Part shown: positions 23,151 to 33,820 of the stretch, one piece after another
Layout of the letters: each line of letters begins with the position of its first letter
How positions within the stretch are numbered: position 1 is the stretch's first letter
Assembly: GCA_015680685.1 (NCBI GenBank)
Contig: MNCI01005010.1
Location: forward strand, 209,331-263,043
From: Gnetum montanum
Taxonomy: Eukaryota; Streptophyta; Gnetopsida; Gnetales; Gnetaceae
Direction: 5' to 3'
DNA length: 53,713 bases
Program-made: the position numbers and the translations under genes
Notes under the pieces: model-generated
Seen by the model: only the letters and a program-made list of their open reading frames with translations
What the model was told of the DNA's origin: nothing
Database searches by the model: none

Positions 23151-23870
23151 TAGACCCTAAAGAAAAGGGAAAGAGGCAAAGTCACAACAACAAAAATACA
23201 AAGTCCTCATTTTGAGGTTCATGGAAGAATTTAAGAACAATAATAATGAAAAACATTTGGCCAACAACAAAGACTTCCTCGATACAATGAAATAGGTCAA
23301 GCAATATTTGAAGCAAAAGAACACAAATCTTAGCTTATATGACCTAGTCATGGCTTCTACTACATACCATGAAGCACTAGTTCATATTCCTTTAATGGAT
23401 CTTGAGTTATTTTTAAGGGATCTATCTCTTCAAACTTTGTGTCAGGGGAGCAATTCCTCATAATGACCAACTTCTTGGTGGTGGAGGAAACACCAAGATT
23501 TAACCTTATCCTAGGGACGACTTGGCTAGCTCAGGTATGAGCTATGTCCTAGCCCATCCACCAAGAAATTCACCTTCTTTATTTGGGAGGTGAAATAATC
23601 ATTCATGATGATAGCACGGTCCTCCTAGTAGTCAATAATATGGACACAGAGTAGGGGTCCAAAGTGGAGTTTCAGGAAAAAACTCCTAGCCACAAAGTCA
23701 AGCAACCTAATGGAGCAAAAAGGCCAAAAACAACAATGATAAACCTAGGAACACACTATGAGAAGAGCTCCCATTCAACATTGTTAATGAAGGGGACAAG
23801 AAATGCAAGCTTCTGAAAAATATCCATATACATTTCCTAATCTCTTAAAGATTATGAAACATTTGCACAA
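23151..23870 (+). pseudogene. E5 protease region (decayed, cut by E3)
   Basis: After a linker with 'NLSLYDLVMAST' (about 23330), which matches the segment just before Tat-type proteases, the frame reads FLVVEETPRFNLILGTTWL (about 23475-23530), the conserved end of the retropepsin fold where relatives have 'YNAILGRPWL'. The Asp-Thr-Gly active site should lie near 23400-23440 and is not readable. The frame continues through LPFNIVNEGDKKCKLL (23775-23820) and is then cut at 23878 by E3. The sequence at 43309 continues with 'YLGANQ', part of the G-patch-like motif that separates protease and RT in this lineage. Confidence 0.65.
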
Positions 23871-23878
23871 TTAATGTG
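23871..23878 (+). repeat. E3 flanking direct repeat, left copy
   Basis: The bases ttaatgtg occur here and again at 43301-43308, one at each edge of the foreign sequence within E5 pol. The next base is T on the left and C on the right, so the duplication may be 8 or 9 bp. Confidence 0.5.
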
Positions 23879-24159
23879 TACCTTTGACTAACCTACCCTA
23901 TGCACTTATAACCATGTAGCCATATGTACTCATATCCTTGTAGCCTAGTTTACACATTATCTATACACACCACTTTGTTTCATGTTATGACTTCAATTTT
24001 CATATAAACTAAAATTTACTATTGTTTGCATCTTTACTTTTAAGGCATTTTCCTTTTCTATAACCTTAAATATAAAGCATCATAAAAACTTTAAAAGTAG
24101 AAAAATCCATAAGAATTTTTAAATCACAAAAATAGATTAAAAAATGTTTCCCTTTGAAA

Positions 24160-24475
24160 AACCTATGACATACCAAGGCCTTACATTGGTAATATGGCTT
24201 GCCATGGCCTAAAACTAGCAATACATCATATTTCCCATCATGGCCTAAAATTGGAAACACACCCTATGGCCCACTAAGGCCTTAAACTGGCAAACAACAT
24301 ATGGCCTACCATGGCCTCAAACTAGCAACACATCCCATGGTTCATCAAGGCCTAAAATTAGCCAATCCCATGGCCCAACATCACCTAAAAATAGCAAATC
24401 CTACAGCTTTCCATGGTCTAAAATTGATAAATCCTCTAGCTCACCATGGCCTAAAGCTAGCAAAGCATTATAACC
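24160..24475 (+). repeat. 33-37-bp tandem array (E3 left arm)
   Basis: About eight or nine degenerate units share the core catggcctaaaactagcaa. The 'ggcctaaa' core recurs at about 24205, 24242, 24278, 24313, 24349, 24382, 24415 and 24448, so the period shrinks from 37 to 33 bases. A 62-codon open frame across it simply reflects the repeat (HGLKLA units) because 33 and 36 are multiples of three. Confidence 0.8.
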
Positions 24476-24855
24476 TATTTACCTTTTAGTTTACAACATT
24501 TATGGCATAGTTAATTTTACCTTTTGATTACATTATAATTGTGTAAGATAACCAACGTAGCCTTATAGCCTAAGAGAAAGCATATAATACATTACATATT
24601 CAAAATGTTGAATATTAGAAAACGATGATGATAGAATCATATAACCAAAAACAAAACATAAATATAATAACCAAAATGTCTAAAACATAATAGTCATAGC
24701 CACATGGTGTGGTAGAAGTTTAAACACTAAAACCGTAAAACAATAACTTGTCCACAACTAAACTAGTGGCTAACACTAGCCACAACAACATGAATAGTCA
24801 AGTATCATCAACATAATAAATAAAATAGATAACAAGAAAGATATGGAAACTGGTG
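24476..24855. other. E3 non-coding sequence downstream of the pseudogene
   Basis: This AT-rich sequence lies between the left array and the pseudogene stop codon, and would be the 3' flank of the minus-strand gene. I see no clear polyadenylation signal. Confidence 0.35.
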
Positions 24856-24929
24856 CTAGTAGGAAGCATCTAGAGGAGGTTGAGGGTTATCTCCATCATC
24901 ACCACTGGGGCCACCAGTATCACCTAGTG
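24856..24929 (-). pseudogene. E3 gene exon 8 (C-terminal tail)
   Basis: This short last exon reads ALGDTGGPSGDDGDNPQPP and ends DASY before TAG. The acidic, Gly/Pro-rich tail is preceded by a 3' splice site ending ttacaag on the minus strand. The split codon G|CA joins exon 7 in frame. The 87-base intron is a multiple of three and has no stop, so it also reads through. Confidence 0.6.
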
Positions 24930-25016
24930 CTTGTAACATAATAACATAAGAATAATTAGTAATCAACCAACAACTTAAAGAAAATAAAACGTAGCAAAAC
25001 CATATAATAAACAAAC

Positions 25017-25840
25017 CTAAGGGGACTCTAGCATGATGAACTCCAGGGAATGATGTTGAAGGCCTATCTCCAAATAATGGAGGATTTACTCTTCCATCAT
25101 GTTGGCCCAATTCACATCTCCAAGATTAATACCTATGAGGATATTACTCTCATCCATATCTATCCATATGGGTAGCTCCCATGACACCATGACAATAGAA
25201 ACCTTAGTCATAGCTATAAAGACTTGAGGAGTAGAGGATTTAGCCATAGTGAGAGTGCCTTCAAATAGTTTGTAGGTACTTTTGGCTTGAATTCCCTTTA
25301 TGAATAGCTCCAACTTACGATTTTCAGTGATCTCCCCTTTCAACCACTTTAGATAAGACTCACGATCAACCTTGTACTTCTTTCTGTGGTCCTTTTGTGC
25401 TCAACTCCACTCTAGGATCTAGGCACAATAATCCTTCTAGTCCTTGGCCTTGCAGATGATCAAGTCCATCTACAATCATTGCTCTACCATCTCCCTAGCA
25501 AGGGCAACCTTTTCATGGATGACATTTCAATAGTGGGCCCATGTGATCTCCTTGGTTTACAATAACACTTTGTTAGCCACTTGGGCTTCCACAAAGGCCT
25601 TATGATCTTGAAGAACATTGATCACCCGGGCTTGCCTCTTGTTCTCCTTACTTAATATCACAACCTATTCCCATAGGGATTTTTTTGACCTTTGGAACTC
25701 CCACGAAGTTTTTTCATATGAAATTGAAAAATCAATTGCACTTTCAAACAACTTTCATGGAACATTCTCAACTTCAATAGGAAGACTAGGTAATGAGTCT
25801 ATCTCCATGTCATGGCTAGGTTCCCATGCAACCTTAGGCA
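25017..25840 (-). pseudogene. E3 gene exon 7 (helical region)
   Basis: The exon starts after an acceptor ending tatttttag with VPKVAWEPSHDMEIDSLP, then becomes charged and helical (LSKENKRQARVINVLQDHK; KKYKVDRESYLKWLKGE), suggesting a coiled coil. In-frame stops are TAA/TAG/TGA. One frameshift near 25110 separates WANMMEE from GRVNPPLFGD. The donor is G|GTTTG. Confidence 0.55.
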
Positions 25841-25973
25841 CTAAAAATAATACGACCATAAAATATTCCTATAAGCATAATATACAACAAGAATTTCCAT
25901 AAGCATAACATATAACCAATATACCTTAAAACCTACATAAAATAATTAAAACTAAATCAAATTAAGTTCTTAC

Positions 25974-26111
25974 CCATTTTTGGAGAAACTTGTTGCAACC
26001 AATAAATGATATCCTTGGCCACCCCATGCATGAATTCCACCTTGTCTAGAACCTCTACCCATGGTTTCATGTGAAACATAGAGGTAGAGGCATCTACTTG
26101 GGGCTCAGTAG
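25974..26111 (-). pseudogene. E3 gene exon 6
   Basis: A 138-base exon reads EPQVDASTSMFHMKPWVEVL and later WLQQVSPKM with no stop. The acceptor ends ttgttgtag and the donor is G|GTAAGAAC. Both split codons join neighbouring exons in frame. Confidence 0.6.
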
Positions 26112-26200
26112 CTACAACAAGTGTAACAATTGACTAATGCTTAGAATGAAACTTAAAAATAAAAATAAAATATAACAATAACACAAAAGCATATTCATAC

Positions 26201-26389
26201 TTGGATACTCCTCATCTAGGATGATAATTAGGGGTTCCCCTAGCAATTTTTCTCCAAATTAGGTAGTTAGATCATCCAAAGAAATGTTGGCCAACCCACC
26301 CTTCTCATGCTACTATAGGAGTGCCTCCTCCATTTTCCTCTACTATGCCACTACTATTGCACCTTGGTTTGCTAGTTCTTGTTACTTGT
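26201..26389 (-). pseudogene. E3 gene exon 5
   Basis: This exon reads QELANQGAIVVA, then KMEEALL and GGLANISLDDL, with stops only where CAG/CAA would continue a Gln-rich helix. The acceptor ends ttcttgtag; the donor is A|GTATGAAT. It joins exon 4 through a split Asp codon and exon 6 through a split Thr codon. Confidence 0.55.
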
Positions 26390-26539
26390 CTACAAGAACC
26401 ATGAACCCAAAACATTTTAAAAACTTACCAAAATAACAACCTTATAACCTCACAACCTTAAATCTTAAAAACTTAAAGTCTCAAAACCTAAAATTTTAAA
26501 CATAGAATAACCTAAGCATAAAATGAAATTAGAACAAAC

Positions 26540-27594
26540 CTATCACCGCTTGATGTGTTTGACCAAACTTGATTATAAGCCTCCTCTTGGAAGGCTACTT
26601 AGTCGCTGGTGCTACTTCTTCTACCATGAACTACTTCAACTTTGCTTTAGCTACCTATTAGCTTTAGCACACAACTCCTTAGCCCTCTCAACATTGGCCT
26701 TCTTAATGTGAGGCTCAATTCCCTTGCTATCAAGGAAAGCACAATGCCTACCACTAAGTTTCTTAGTGGTGACAGACAGTGATTCCCCAATGTCCTCTAG
26801 TGGGTTTTAGGCCTACATGATTGGATAAATGTGTTTTATCCAAGTCTTAAAGAGCTATGATGGATCTTGACTCAACCATTATCCATCCCTCCTAACCACC
26901 AAGAACTTTGAGTATCTCCTCAAATATGTCAAAAAGAATGCATAGTGCATGTGGCATATTATGGTGAGATCCTTGTAGACTTTGAGGATTTTTACTCATA
27001 ACCCAAAGGCTAAGTGAGCAACCCAATTAAACCAAGCACCTTCTGATAGGATCTTCATCATGGTCCATACTTGGGTGATGTCAATTATATTTTTCTATGA
27101 TAACAGCTTAGGGAAGGCACAAGATCTAAATAAGGGGTAGGATTCTCTTGCTTCTAGAACTTGGAAATCCTCCAAGGCCAACCTAGAATGGCCATGAAGA
27201 GCACTTGACCGTGACTCCACCTCCTCTTGATGTCCAACCTCCTTTGCTGGCTTGGTGGAAACTCTCATCCCTTTAGTGGGAACACCAAAGAGATCATAGA
27301 AGGTAGCCACATTGATGGGAAAGGTGATTGGTACATTGTGAACCTTGGTGATGAAATTCTTAGCTCCTTCATAGAAGGAGTCAATAATGTTCACCATCTT
27401 AGTAGTAGGGATGGTTGGACTAGGTACCATGAAAAGATTAAGCAAGCTTGCATGAGAAATGCTTGCTTGAATATTTCTAGCAACACTTTCATTCAACCAA
27501 CGTTGTGCCAATTCCACCTCACCAAATTTTAGGATGAGAGTCTCCTTGGGACATCTTGAAATAACCAAGCTAATGTTGGAGAAGGTGGAATCCC
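26540..27594 (-). pseudogene. E3 gene exon 4 (largest, unassigned domain)
   Basis: The longest exon holds an open stretch of 157 codons (27095-27568) with KFGEVELAQRWLNESVARN, then SFYEGAKNF and NVATFYDLFGVPTKGM. The 'FY...V....I..LFGVP' pattern recalls the N-terminal globular part of extra ORFs in Athila-like elements and related plant transposon proteins, but only loosely. Further on come FFLTYLRRYSKFLVVRRDG (about 26890) and a Lys/Arg-rich end (KRRLIIKFG, about 26560). Stops are mostly TGA/TAG at Trp/Gln-like positions. Frameshifts lie near its start and near 26640. Confidence 0.5.
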
Positions 27595-27779
27595 CTACAA
27601 GGCAACAATGAAAAACAACTAGTTAGCTTAGGCATACACATATATTGTATAAACAACACATGATAGGAACAAAAAACCAAAGCCATACAAATCAAAACTA
27701 TGATAACACTTAAAACCAAAATATCCTTATATCATGTAGCCATAAAAACATAAGAAACTAAAACAAAAATCTTTCTTAC

Positions 27780-28059
27780 CTTTCTCTTTCTACCCGATGA
27801 GTATTGTGCAAAGGTCCTAGCGATGGTGCCCTCTTCTTGAATATGTTTAGAGGCCATCCACCAACTATGCATGGTCTTAGTGGCCATGCACCTCTTGAAG
27901 GCTGGGGTAAATACTTTAGCGTATTTATTAAAATCTCCCTTTAATTGATCAACCACTACAATCCTTATTATTGGGCTTTTGGTAAATTCACCCACTATAG
28001 TCTGAGCCATCAACAAGGTTTGATCATTCTTAATCAAACCTTGGTTACTAATCCAATAT
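27780..28059 (-). pseudogene. E3 gene exon 3
   Basis: Exon 3 is open throughout apart from its edge: GLIKNDQTLLMAQTIVGEF, then DQLKGDFNKYAKVF and the basic end YSSGRKRK just before a perfect donor (AAG|GTAAGA). The acceptor ends tatcttgcag. It joins exon 2 through the split codon GG|A with no frame change. I do not recognise the domain. Confidence 0.6.
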
Positions 28060-28150
28060 CTGCAAGATAGTTATAGAAATTAACAAACCAAGGAAGAATA
28101 GGTAAACCAAATAAACCAAAAATATAAAAAATTTTCACAAATACACTTAC

Positions 28151-28606
28151 CCTTCTAAATAGTACATTGTGCTAGGAGGATTCTGGAATAGTATGTGGGC
28201 CTAATGTGCCACCATCATTGTATTCTCAACATTATATTGAGAGAACTTTAGCATGTTCTGGATGTGGAATAGCTAGCAAGTCCCCCTAATACCCTTGTTT
28301 TTCAACACTCTCCCTTATGTTCAAGTCTCAAGATCATTCGTTATGAATGTGATGATCATATTGGAGGACCAAGGTAGTAGAATCTCCACCATGGCTCTGG
28401 CTATGTAAGTAGACAAGTGTGACCACATGATCACACTAAAGTTTTGCAAGAGAAAGATCAAGAACTCTCTTGCACCCAACCAAAACCATAAGGAACTTTG
28501 CTCCAAAATCAAGTCAGCAACTGGAGTGTTAGGCTTGGGTTTGTCAGTACAATAGAGTATCCCCACCAAATCAACCACCACAAGGATGGGCTTCAAGAAG
28601 GCATTG
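28151..28606 (-). pseudogene. E3 gene exon 2: FCP1/HAD-like phosphatase domain (decayed)
   Basis: Exon 2 reads ILVVVDLVGILY, matching the first HAD motif (hydrophobic strand, Asp, then G-x-L; Asp codon 28570-28572), then GAREFLIFLLQNFSVIMWS, matching 'RPFL.EFL....F.V.VWS' of FCP1-type domains. About 70 codons later comes NTMMVAH followed by NPPSTMYY, where relatives have 'NTLLVDD' and 'NPP'. The family removes phosphate from the Pol II C-terminal domain and similar targets. The acidic pair of the last motif is lost here, and plant relatives with D-x-N-G in motif I may be catalytically altered anyway. The exon start coincides with the E2 insertion. Confidence 0.5.
28602..28606 (+). repeat. E2 target-site duplication, left copy
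   Basis: The bases cattg precede the E2 5' LTR; ccttg follows its 3' LTR (38636-38640). Four of five bases match. Confidence 0.5.
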
Positions 28607-29504
28607 TGGTGAAACACATTGTTCATTTGTCATGAGGTCATGTATCCAAAGTCAAGGCTGTGACGTCAAGTATCCAAAGTCAAGCCTGCAACATCAAGTA
28701 TCCAACATTGTGGTTTTGATGTGAAATTAGGTATCCGACATCGAGGAGTATATGTTGGCCTATAAATATAGTGCCTAGGATCCTGATTTGGCAATCAGTT
28801 TTTTGTCATTTTTTAGTCAAAGTAGCAAAGCTCTTGTAGTTTATTTTCTCCAAAGTTAGAATATTTTCTAAGTGCCCACAAAAGGATTCTAAGTATGTAT
28901 GGTTCTTTGTTTGAACACTAGTGTACTTGAGCACAACAGTGTGATGGGAATAAAAATGAACTCTTTTGACAATCCCTACAACACTGAGAATAAATTAATA
29001 TTTATTTTAATGCACTTTTCTTTTATTCTCTTTACTTTAATGCATTTAAATTAAGCAATTACTTTCTAGTTGTTAAAGAACACAAGCACGATCACTTCGA
29101 GCATACATATAGTACTTGGTAACCTAGTGACGCTTAATGTTTGGTAACCCAAAAGTACTATATGTGTTCAGGATGTGTTCAGGAAAGTGGACCAGTTACT
29201 TGTATTAGGCTAGATAGGTAGTAACAAATTAGATTTTAAATTACTCTACTTTTCATTCTTATTGTAGTCAATCAAATTTATAAAGCATAAAATAAGAAAA
29301 ATCGTGTACCTCAATTGCACTTAAACCATACCCTTGATCCTCACAAGTGTAGTTAGGAAGACAACAAACAATCTCAACATCCATTTCACTTCCTACAAGA
29401 GCTAGTACACTAGAGAACTATAGGTCCATAGAAATTGACTGGATCATGCATAAATGTCTTCTTGATTCATATGGTCGGGCATAGCGATACCTCACCACTC
29501 ATCA
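28607..29504 (+). repeat. E2 5' LTR
   Basis: The LTR begins tggtgaaacacattg, a decayed form of the family start TGATGA, and ends actcatca (29497-29504). Its TATA box (tataaata) lies at 28761-28768. AATAAA-like signals occur near 28950. It contains the family motif 'acttggtaacctagtgac'. Confidence 0.87.
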
Positions 29505-29505
29505 T

Positions 29506-29523
29506 TGGCACCATTACTAAGGA
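29506..29523 (+). other. E2 primer-binding site for tRNA-Asp
   Basis: The bases tggcaccattactaagga match TGGCGCCGTTGCCGGGGA at 12 of 18 positions, and all six differences are C-to-T or G-to-A transitions, the signature of cytosine deamination. About 200 bases of leader follow without features. Confidence 0.85.
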
Positions 29524-29739
29524 CCTTTTGGTTGTTTTTTGCACTATCTAGGACCTAGTGAAATTATTTAAATCATTGTAATGAACCTTAGAGTCATATC
29601 ACATCTTAAGATTACTACAACAATATCTAAAAGCATAGTATGATTTTTATTTTTCTAACTGAAAATATCTTCTTCTCACAAGATCAATTCTCTTCCCAAG
29701 TCTAATAAAGTTTATCAGCCAATGCCTCAACAATGTTAA

Positions 29740-31520
29740 ATAGTATATGGTCATCCTAATGAGCATGTACCAAACTTCACCTTCATCCTGCACTAGGATG
29801 AACAGGTGTGGTGGCATGACATGGAGGGAAACATTGTGTTGTCACTTGATCAATTTGTTCCTACAATGTTGCACCAAATGCTTATACAATATGGTCTTCA
29901 AGAATTTCATGTTGAGTATGTTGTGCAAGATACTGATGCTAGGGATTATCATCCTATTGAGGCACAACATCTACAAGATTGACAACTAGAACAATGCTAT
30001 GAGTCTTTGAAGGGAAAAAGATTTAACAATTCTTCATTCTTGTTGTACTAGCAAGCTAGTGGAGAATCCTTCTCTAGGGGTTTTTCATTTAATGAAATTC
30101 CTCTCTTTAACTTTAGTGAAGAAGGTCAAAACTAGAACTTGCAGTCCAAAATTCACAATCTTGGTTCTGGTAAAAATGGATCCAATAACAAGGAAGGATC
30201 TGAAGGGGCAAGTTAAGGGAGGGATGTAGATAAGAAACAAGATTGTGAATCTAGTCATGATTACCGAAGAGGCAATAGTAGGCACCATGATGGTGTTGGT
30301 TCTCCTTCCTCTTTCCATTCATCATCATCATCTTCTTCTTCTAGCTTTGATCATGATCATAGAAGGCAAGACCATGAATGAGGTGACCAAAATGAACGAA
30401 ATGATTGAAGGGATCAAAATGATTGAGGGAACCATCAGGATAAGCAAGATCAAGAATGTAGACATTCAAAAGAGGCACATCACCATGAACAAAGGGATAG
30501 TCAATGACATCGTAGGAACCATGATGAAGGCCTTGATGAGCCTTTTCTTGCTATCCAATGTATGCTTAATATTGTAGAGGCAATAAGAATTTCAACAAGG
30601 CATGTGAAGGATAGTTGGATCAAAAGGCTAGACATGAACAATATTCCTCAATTCGAAGGGGGATATAACTCTGATCTACAAAATCATCTTCAAGCTTTTA
30701 AAGATGCATGTGCCTTACAGAATATAGAAAATGAGTGGCAAAAACTTAAGTTGTTCCCAAGAACACTTATTAAAGAAGCAAAGAACTAGTGTTGATCCTT
30801 AGAGTTGGAATCTATCAAATGATGGAGTACCATGCTTGAGTTATTCAATGATAAATATCAAACATACTCCAAAGTGTCCAACATGAAAAGGAAAATCCAA
30901 AGGTGGAAACAAGGAACACACGATCCCTTGGATGCCACCATTGGCCAATACTATTCCTTGATACACAAATTTCCTGGCCATGGTTATTCTCAACTAGATC
31001 AACTTCACCACATAGTATACGGGCTTCGATCAGAAATGAGAAAAACCCTTGGAGTCTATGCCCAAGGATAACTGTCAAAATTAAGTGCCTATTTGATACA
31101 AAGATTAATCAAGAAAGTAGCTAAAGAGGAGGGTGAATTAAGAAAAAGAAAAAGTGCAAAAGAGTACAAGTTTGATCCTTCCATTCCCAAGAGGGAGGTT
31201 TGATTCTACGACAATGAGGATGAATTCACATCTGATGAGGTGGTGAGTAGGAAAACCTTGCCACTCCAAAAGTTTCATTCTAAACTTACGGCCAAGGTTG
31301 ATCAGTTAGGGGACTCCATGAATAACAGATTTCAAAAATCCTCAAATTACTAAAGAGTCCAAAAAATAAGGTAGTGATCATGAGCGTAGGATGTGCAAGG
31401 AAGTTGAACATGCCTATCACAAAGGTAAGGACAAGATTGTTATGATAGAAGAGGTTGTGGGAAGTGAATTAGATAATGATGGTGGATGTAAAATCTATTA
31501 GTATGTACATCCTAAGTGAT
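29740..31520 (+). pseudogene. E2 gag (decayed)
   Basis: The best-preserved Gag of its family here. The N-terminal part (about 29740-30000) is followed by a Ser/His/Asp/Arg-rich low-complexity stretch (30280-30520, including SSSSSSSSFDHDH). The Gag core follows: RLDMNNIPQFEGGYNSDL (30630-30680), 'TMLELFNDKYQTYSKVSNMK' (30826-30885) and LDQLHHIVYGLRSEM (about 31000-31040). A basic tail 'KKVAKEEGELRKRKSA' ends near 31170. The core packs into the particle shell. Stops are at Gln- or Trp-like codons. No CCHC knuckle is visible. Confidence 0.8.
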
Positions 31521-32100
31521 GTTTTCCTATTTTTTCACATCTATAGGAGTCTAGGGTGTATGATTTAAATCCATGACTAACACAAAGGAAAGCATCTAGA
31601 AGATTACCTTATCCTTAAGGTAGTTTTAGGCAGTTCCACCAACAATAGCAATATTATCCCAGTGGAGCTTCACCACAATCATATGAGTAGCATCAACAAT
31701 GGCAACAACCATAATCATGAGCAATAGCACCACCAAGGAAATAATACCCTTACCAACAACCTGATCCATATGGTTACTACGTTTAGCAACCCCTATCTCC
31801 ATGTGACTCCTCTAGTCATGTCTTTACTTTGTAACCTCACTACCACCCTTTAATTATTACCGAACACATTCCCCACATGACAAAAGGAATTCCATCTCTT
31901 ACCCTTATCCTTCTCCTATCCTTTCACATGTTTCTCCTCCACCCACATAGCTACCACCTACTCCACCTATGCAAGGTGAATTACCAACTTAACACAATGC
32001 TACAAGGATTATTAATCTACACTTGATTCATCAATGGAATGGGTTGAATACCTAATCAAAGAAAAGACCTTTCTTTCAATCCCATAGTCCACCTAAGTCC
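31521..32100 (+). other. E2 gag-protease linker, low complexity
   Basis: Sequence dominated by CAA, CAC, TAC and CCA codons implies a Gln/His/Tyr/Pro-rich linker. The repetitive 'caacaatggcaacaacc'-type stretch near 31690 illustrates it. No domain is seen. Confidence 0.5.
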
Positions 32101-32660
32101 TTGATTACACCCACAGTTGACAATCCTACTCTTGCATCTTCCTATGTATTCAATACCTTCGAGTTCCCTTCAAACCAAAATCTACCTAGGATCCATACCA
32201 TCATGCTTACTCAAACTCTATCTAATTGGATCTATGTTGGAAACCTTCCCAAGAAATTAGCTGATCTTGGAAGTCCTCTGATTTATTTATAGATTATTAG
32301 GAATGAACTATGAAAATCTCTTCTCAACTTAAGTTTTGATGACAATTTAATTTCCAATGAGATGTACACCACATGGAACCTGCCTTCTCTTAAGAAGAGC
32401 AACATAAGATTAGTAGAATACATTATAATCACTATCTGTGGGTGGTCTTATCTTGCTAATTTCCAAGTAATCAAAGTGGAAAACTGCAAAGGAGATTTCC
32501 CAATCATCATGAGAAGGGCATGGCTGAGCACCATTGATGAAAAAATTGGCATGAAAGATCTTTCCCTAGAAATATCTAAAGAAAATGCATTCATAAAGAT
32601 CAAGAAGAAGAGATTTCCATGCACCGTGTATAGTGATAGATGGTACAATTGTGTGTAGAA
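32101..32660 (+). pseudogene. E2 aspartic protease (decayed)
   Basis: A clean frame leads to KKLADLGSPLIYL, in which DLGSP (Asp codon 32263-32265) matches the DLGAS active site of Athila proteases. After a stop, the frame reads VEYIIITICGWSYLANFQVI and 'GDFPIIMRRAWLSTIDEK' (32480-32540), equivalent to the 'FPIILGRPWLATA' end of the fold. The enzyme would process Gag-Pol. The catalytic Asp is still present, unlike in E1. The protease-RT connection follows to about 33240 (FLKNGKMVMI near 32995). Confidence 0.75.
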
Positions 32661-33179
32661 ACTCTAGGCCATCAAGCAAGTATCTATCTCTACATGTAAA
32701 TAGTGTGTGCCATAAGTAGAAATTCAAAGCTGTCTATACGTAGTTTCCACAAAATAGGAGGGCACCCAATGGCTGACCGCTATTTCTAAAAGTAGCACAC
32801 TTTTCATGGAATAGACTAAGAGCTTGACATGTGCATATGTTGTAAGCATGGATAAACTAGAGTAAGTTCATCGCTAACTCTCTAATGATACAAATGATGA
32901 TACTCGTTGGGGAGAGTTGGAGATCCTTGAAACTTTTAAGAAAGAGGCCCTTGAACTAAAAACACTACCAACTAGAATGGAATATGTGTTTTTGAAAAAT
33001 GGGAAGATGGTTATGATCAATACAAATCTTGCTCTAGAGCATAAAAAAATTCTATTGAAGGTAGTTGAAAATTGGTCAAAAGCTTTTACTTGGTTATATC
33101 CTAAACTAACAATGATTTATCCTAGGATATTCTAACATCACATCTACACTGATTTGACAATGAAGCCAAAAATATAGCC

Positions 33180-33820
33180 ATAAAGGTGATTGAACCCTAA
33201 ACTAAAGCAGATCATCAAGGAGGAAATTGAGTAACTCCTCAACATAGGGCTCATTTATCCCATTGTGAATAGTGAGTGGGTTAGTCCACTTGTAATTGTG
33301 CCAAAGAAATATGGTAAGTGGCAAGTTTACATCGATTTCTGGCTACTAAATATGGCAACATTCAAAGATCATTTTTCATTACCATTTGCGGATCAGGCAC
33401 TCGACATAATATCTGGGCATTGCTGCTATAGTTTTCTAGATGGTTATAATGGCTATCACCAAATTCAAATTGCACCAGAGGATTAAGCAAAGGCAACATT
33501 CATGAGTCCCTGAGGGATTGTTGCATATCGCAAGATGCCATTTGGTCTATGCAATGCTCATGCTACATTCCAACATCTAGTTATGAGCATTTTTAAATAG
33601 TAAATCAGTAGTGGTATGGGGATCTTCATGGATGACTTCTCCAATTATAGAGCTATATTTGAGAGGGCCATGGACTACCTTGTGCAAGTGCTAAAATGAT
33701 GTGTTGAAACCAACTTGTGGCTCAATTAGCAAAAAGTCACTTAACGGTCTAAGAGGGCATTGTATTAGGGCACAAAATATTGCAAGTAGAAATTGAGGTA
33801 GATCCTAAGAAAAGAAGGAT
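33180..33820 (+). pseudogene. E2 reverse transcriptase (decayed)
   Basis: RT motifs in order: LLNIGLIYPIVNSEWVSPLV (33232-33295), VPKKYGKWQVYIDF, 'FLDGYNGYHQIQIAPED' (33433-33484), KMPFGLCNAHATFQ (33532-33575) and the catalytic FMDD (33625-33636). This is the standard fingers-palm order of Ty3/gypsy RT. Stops replace Gln in 'ED-AKATF' and Trp in 'SP-GIVAY', both explained by single C-to-T or G-to-A changes. The enzyme would copy the RNA from the tRNA-Asp primer. Confidence 0.85.

Noticed and set aside
24160-24475. CRISPR array
   Set aside because: Units are adjacent and degenerate with no unique spacers, and the window is plant nuclear DNA.
24301-24489. A small repeat protein (HGLKLA units)
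   Set aside because: It is produced by a non-coding tandem array whose unit is close to a multiple of three; other units shift the frame.
27095-27568. A stand-alone host gene of 157 codons
   Set aside because: It is the best-preserved part of exon 4 of the E3 pseudogene, with frame breaks on both sides.
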